This document shows, one piece after another, positions 61,698 through 64,000 of a DNA stretch of 64,000 bases. How positions within the stretch are numbered: position 1 is the stretch's first letter; every line of letters begins with the position of its first letter. A program made the translations under genes and the position numbers. Source of the DNA: Pirellula sp. SH-Sr6A. Its GTDB lineage: Bacteria > Planctomycetota > Planctomycetia > Pirellulales > Pirellulaceae. Where the stretch lies: positions 5,933,988-5,997,987 of the forward strand of contig NZ_CP011272.1 in assembly GCF_001610875.1 (NCBI RefSeq), written 5' to 3'. The notes beneath the pieces are model-generated. The model was not told the origin of the DNA. It made no database searches and saw only the letters and a list, made by a program, of their open reading frames with translations.

Positions 61698-61934
61698 ATG
61701 GAAAAGAGCAACTCAAGTAGGATTGAAGCCCAAGCCGTTCAGGCGTTGGCTGAATGGAAAGCTTTGTTTGCCGAGCAAGTTGCCGTCAAGGCAAAGGAAC
61801 TGTCACAAAAAAGTGGCTCTGCAGGCGTCATCACTCTTGGTCACTACCGTCAGGCTGCAACCATCGCCGTGCAGACGTTGGCGACCGCAGTTCAGGGCAC
61901 AGATTCAAGCGATGGCCGTCAAGAAGCAGCCTGA
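61698..61934 (+). CDS. Small helical protein, first gene of HNH cassette
   Basis: A 78-residue, Ala-rich helical protein (AVQALAEWKALFAEQVAVKA, then YRQAATIAVQTLATAV). A strong AAGGAGG lies upstream of the ATG. It overlaps the next gene by 23 bp. No family is recognised. Confidence 0.65.
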   Translation: MEKSNSSRIEAQAVQALAEWKALFAEQVAVKAKELSQKSGSAGVITLGHYRQAATIAVQTLATAVQGTDSSDGRQEAA

Positions 61935-62394
61935 TCCCAAATCCGCAACAGTTTCTGAGGGGGCGAACGACTGGTTTCGCCAATTTCTAAAGCACCTCGA
62001 ACTCTCTTGGTCCGAAATCGGACAAGCAATTCCTTCCGATGCCACCCCCGCAGACTACGGCCTTGCTGCACTGCAGGCTGTAAAGATGACCTTGCTGGAC
62101 TCTGGACTCAACGAAGAACAAGTTATTGGTCTTTTTGGGCAGGTCGCATTTGAACAAGACATTTTATCTAGAAGACCAGAATGGACCGCAGAACTCAATA
62201 GGCGGCGATTTGAACTTATCGACGGCGACATTCAAGGAACGCTTACATGCGAGGAAAGGCTTGAATTGGCGGGTCTGACGCAACGTATGCGTGAACACGT
62301 AGATTCGGAACTCAACCTTCCGATTAAAGGTGCCCAAAAGTTGCATCGGTACCTAACTGAATTGGGGTCTCATGAAACAGGGTCAGACCAATGA
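61912..62394 (+). CDS. Uncharacterised second gene of HNH cassette
   Basis: A 160-residue, mostly helical protein. Features are WFRQFLKHLELSWSEIGQAI, DYGLAALQAVKMTLLDSGL and LELAGLTQRMREHVDSELNL. The ATG at 61,912 lies inside the upstream gene, and its stop overlaps the HNH gene by ATGA, showing translational coupling. Open frame before 61,912 is probably non-coding. Function unknown; it may bind or control the HNH protein. Confidence 0.65.
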   Translation: MAVKKQPDPKSATVSEGANDWFRQFLKHLELSWSEIGQAIPSDATPADYGLAALQAVKMTLLDSGLNEEQVIGLFGQVAFEQDILSRRPEWTAELNRRRFELIDGDIQGTLTCEERLELAGLTQRMREHVDSELNLPIKGAQKLHRYLTELGSHETGSDQ

Positions 62395-62984
62395 TTTTTG
62401 ACTATCCCAGCCAGCGAACGGAAAGAACTCATGGGCCTTCAGGGTACTCGACGTACGAATCGTATCGTCCCTGGTTGCGAGATGAATTCACTTTTCGTTG
62501 TGTCTACTGCCTGAAACGTGAAATGTGGGGGCAGGTCACTTGCGAGTTTGAGTTGGATCACTTCGAACCGCAATCGGTGGTACCGGATCGCGAACTCGAC
62601 TATTTCAATTTGATCTACGCATGCAGTCGTTGTAACTCGGTCAAACTAAATCAAGGCATCAGTGATCCACTTAAAATATTGACATCTAACTTCGTAGTTG
62701 TGCTACCAGATGGTGCTCTGGTCAGCGACAATCTCGATGCGAAACGTATCATTTCACAGATCGACCTCGACTCTCCAAAGCTGCGAAGCTGGCGAGTCAT
62801 GTGGATGCGGATCGTCGATTTAGCAAATGAGCGTGATGCTAACCTGTATCAACAGCTCACTGGCTTTCCTCCTGACTTACCTGATCTTGGGAGATTGCGT
62901 CCCCCAAGCAATTCTCGTCCCCAATGTATCGCAATGAGCTGGTTCGCGAAGCGGCAGCTAGGACATCTCCCGCAATCCTACTGA
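62391..62984 (+). CDS. HNH endonuclease
   Basis: A 197-residue HNH nuclease. Zinc cysteines are at FRCVYC (37, 40) and YACSRCN (78, 81), and the catalytic HNH core is ELDHFEP (Asp56, His57). The N-terminus may hold a substrate-recognition segment. Phage HNH proteins near the terminase often assist packaging, but this one follows the large subunit and is coupled to a gene of unknown type, so a defence or homing role is also open. Confidence 0.85.
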   Translation: MIFDYPSQRTERTHGPSGYSTYESYRPWLRDEFTFRCVYCLKREMWGQVTCEFELDHFEPQSVVPDRELDYFNLIYACSRCNSVKLNQGISDPLKILTSNFVVVLPDGALVSDNLDAKRIISQIDLDSPKLRSWRVMWMRIVDLANERDANLYQQLTGFPPDLPDLGRLRPPSNSRPQCIAMSWFAKRQLGHLPQSY

Positions 62985-63060
62985 TGAACGAAACCGTGGC
63001 GATCGCCAGTTAGGGCCACTCCGGGACCGTCTCTGATGCCTTGTTCCTGTCCATTGATGT

Positions 63061-63090
63061 TGTAACAAATACACACCTGTTTTTGTTACA
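63061..63090. promoter_or_regulatory. Perfect 9-bp dyad, candidate operator
   Basis: TGTAACAAA, a 12-nt spacer, then TTTGTTACA. It lies in the 238-bp gap after the HNH gene, 133 bp before the promoter-like element. The shape is that of an operator for a dimeric regulator. Hairpin function is less likely because the arms are AT-rich and no T tract follows. Confidence 0.5.
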
Positions 63091-63222
63091 GGATCCCGCG
63101 TTGTCACATCGGTGACTCTTCGTATTCGCAAAAAATCACGCGATCCCGACGAGTAACGAAAACACCTTGTTTGCGTGGCTTTTGGGCCATTTCAGGCTCA
63201 TATTCAGCCAGCCAAAACAAAA

Positions 63223-63270
63223 TTCTTTGGGACGTCGTTCGGACAAATTGCATAGTTAGTACTGGAAGAG
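63223..63270 (+). promoter_or_regulatory. Repeated promoter-like element, copy 3
   Basis: TTCTTTGGGAC, an 11-nt gap, AAATTGCATAG, then TAGT and CTGGAAGAG, ending 40 bp before the next start. It is almost identical to the copy at 43,536 in its -10-like half. Confidence 0.65.
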
Positions 63271-63309
63271 GCTATCGAGTTTCTTTTTCACTCGAAGAGG
63301 GTTTCCAGT

Positions 63310-63507
63310 ATGTCAGACAACTTGCAAGAGACGATTCGCGAAAGTGCGAAAGCACCTGCTAAGGCATCTGGAGATGCCGGAAGCGTCGAGCAGCACAAGC
63401 TCACCGAGCAGATCGCTGCTGACAAGTATCTGGCGTCTAAGGCGGCTGCCTCCCAAAAGAAGCGTGGCCTTCGATTTAACAAGCTCGTGCCACCGGGTGC
63501 GGACTAA
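63310..63507 (+). CDS. Small head-region protein upstream of portal
   Basis: A 65-residue, Ala/Lys-rich protein ending KYLASKAAASQKKRGLRFNK then LVPPGAD. The size and position between terminase and portal fit a gpW-like head-completion protein, but similarity to gpW is not clear. A shared promoter-like element lies upstream. Confidence 0.6.
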   Translation: MSDNLQETIRESAKAPAKASGDAGSVEQHKLTEQIAADKYLASKAAASQKKRGLRFNKLVPPGAD

Positions 63508-63578
63508 TCGTTCGCGCCTGATTGAGCTTGTTTCTATAGGCAGGGGTGTCGGGTTTAACAGAAGGGATTGAGTCACGG

Positions 63579-64000
63579 ATGTTTAAGTTGTTGTCAGGGA
63601 TTCTGAGCAAGAACGGCGATCGCAAAGATCGATCGCTCGTCCGTGGACGCTCGGCCCGACACCCCTGGTCGTTGGTGAGATTGCTTGGACGCTACGACGC
63701 TGCCACCACCACGATCGACAACGTTCGCCACTGGGCGGCCGCCGACGGACTATCGGCCAGTGCGGCCAATAGCCCTGAAGTGCGCCGCACGTTACGCAAC
63801 CGTTCGCGATACGAGATCGCCAACAACTCTTACGCTCGTGGCATCTCGCTGACTCTTGCTAACGACTGTGTTGGTACTGGACCTCGATTGCAGATGCTAA
63901 CTGCGGATGCGTTCGCCAACCGGTTTGTTGAGCAGGAGTTCTTCGCTTGGGCTGATGCTGTTGGCCTGGCAGAAAAGCTACGCACGATGCGGCTCGCTCG
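63579..64000 (+). CDS. Phage portal protein, lambda type (partial)
   Basis: The first 140 residues of a portal protein, open to the window end. Recognisable parts are LVRLLGRYDAATTTIDNVRHW, written here in two blocks as LLGRYDAATTT and IDNVRHW, then RSRYEIANNSYARGI and LTLANDCVGTGPRLQML. These are typical of the lambda portal family and of planctomycete prophages. Portals form the vertex through which DNA enters the capsid. The 3' end lies outside the window. Confidence 0.85.
   Translation, partial: MFKLLSGILSKNGDRKDRSLVRGRSARHPWSLVRLLGRYDAATTTIDNVRHWAAADGLSASAANSPEVRRTLRNRSRYEIANNSYARGISLTLANDCVGTGPRLQMLTADAFANRFVEQEFFAWADAVGLAEKLRTMRLA

Noticed and set aside
1-64000. CRISPR array, rRNA or tRNA genes
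   Set aside because: No regularly spaced direct repeats and no recognisable rRNA or tRNA sequences were seen on either strand.

Overview
The window looks like accessory DNA from a planctomycete (phylum Planctomycetota, probably a Pirellula-type lineage). This is inferred from family content: a DUF2924 / serine-recombinase / small HTH cassette, a HARE-HTH protein, a FkbM methyltransferase and a planctomycete-style lambda-type portal. No rRNA, tRNA or housekeeping gene was found, so the taxon is not proven.

Region 1 (1-4,620). A FkbM-family methyltransferase may be host flank. It converges on a compact minus-strand operon: serine recombinase, ParB-like protein, second ParB-like protein, and a protein made of three short FGSW-type repeats. 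This looks like a self-contained mobile or regulatory module.

Region 2 (5,088-22,590). A plus-strand defence operon: excisionase-type HTH, SNF2 helicase with a C-terminal DUF3883 nuclease-like domain, a HEPN-type protein, two tandem DUF1156 DNA methylases, a small possible nuclease, a DUF499 ATPase and an AIPR protein, ending at a strong terminator. The composition matches the helicase-methylase-ATPase (Hma) type of predicted antiviral system, with extra subunits. The two methylases share a 277-bp tract that is identical at the nucleotide level.

Region 3 (22,650-28,066). A group II intron with its reverse transcriptase lies just past the terminator. It is followed by a translationally coupled cassette: small unknown gene, DUF2924, a duplicated recombinase N-terminus, full-length recombinase and a small HTH protein.

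Region 4 (28,083-42,734). Two giant STAND NTPases with N-terminal nuclease-like domains (Avs-like) lie among partial copies of the HTH gene and a duplicated leader with a decayed gene copy. Next come a pair of overlapping uncharacterised genes and a half-size EamA transporter.

Region 5 (42,944-64,000). A prophage or phage-like element: sigma factor, Cas4/RecB-like nuclease, AAA ATPase, DUF669 SSB-like protein, ERCC4 nuclease, RecD2-like helicase, P4-type primase-helicase and a ParB-methyltransferase fusion. A minus-strand block of small genes follows, including an amidoligase. Then come a toxin-antitoxin pair whose toxin carries a nonsense codon, the terminase, a three-gene HNH cassette and the portal, which runs off the window.

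Two repeated upstream motifs stand out. One promoter-like element occurs at 24.77, 43.54 and 63.22 kb, linking the recombinase cassette to the prophage. The other occurs upstream of four minus-strand prophage genes.
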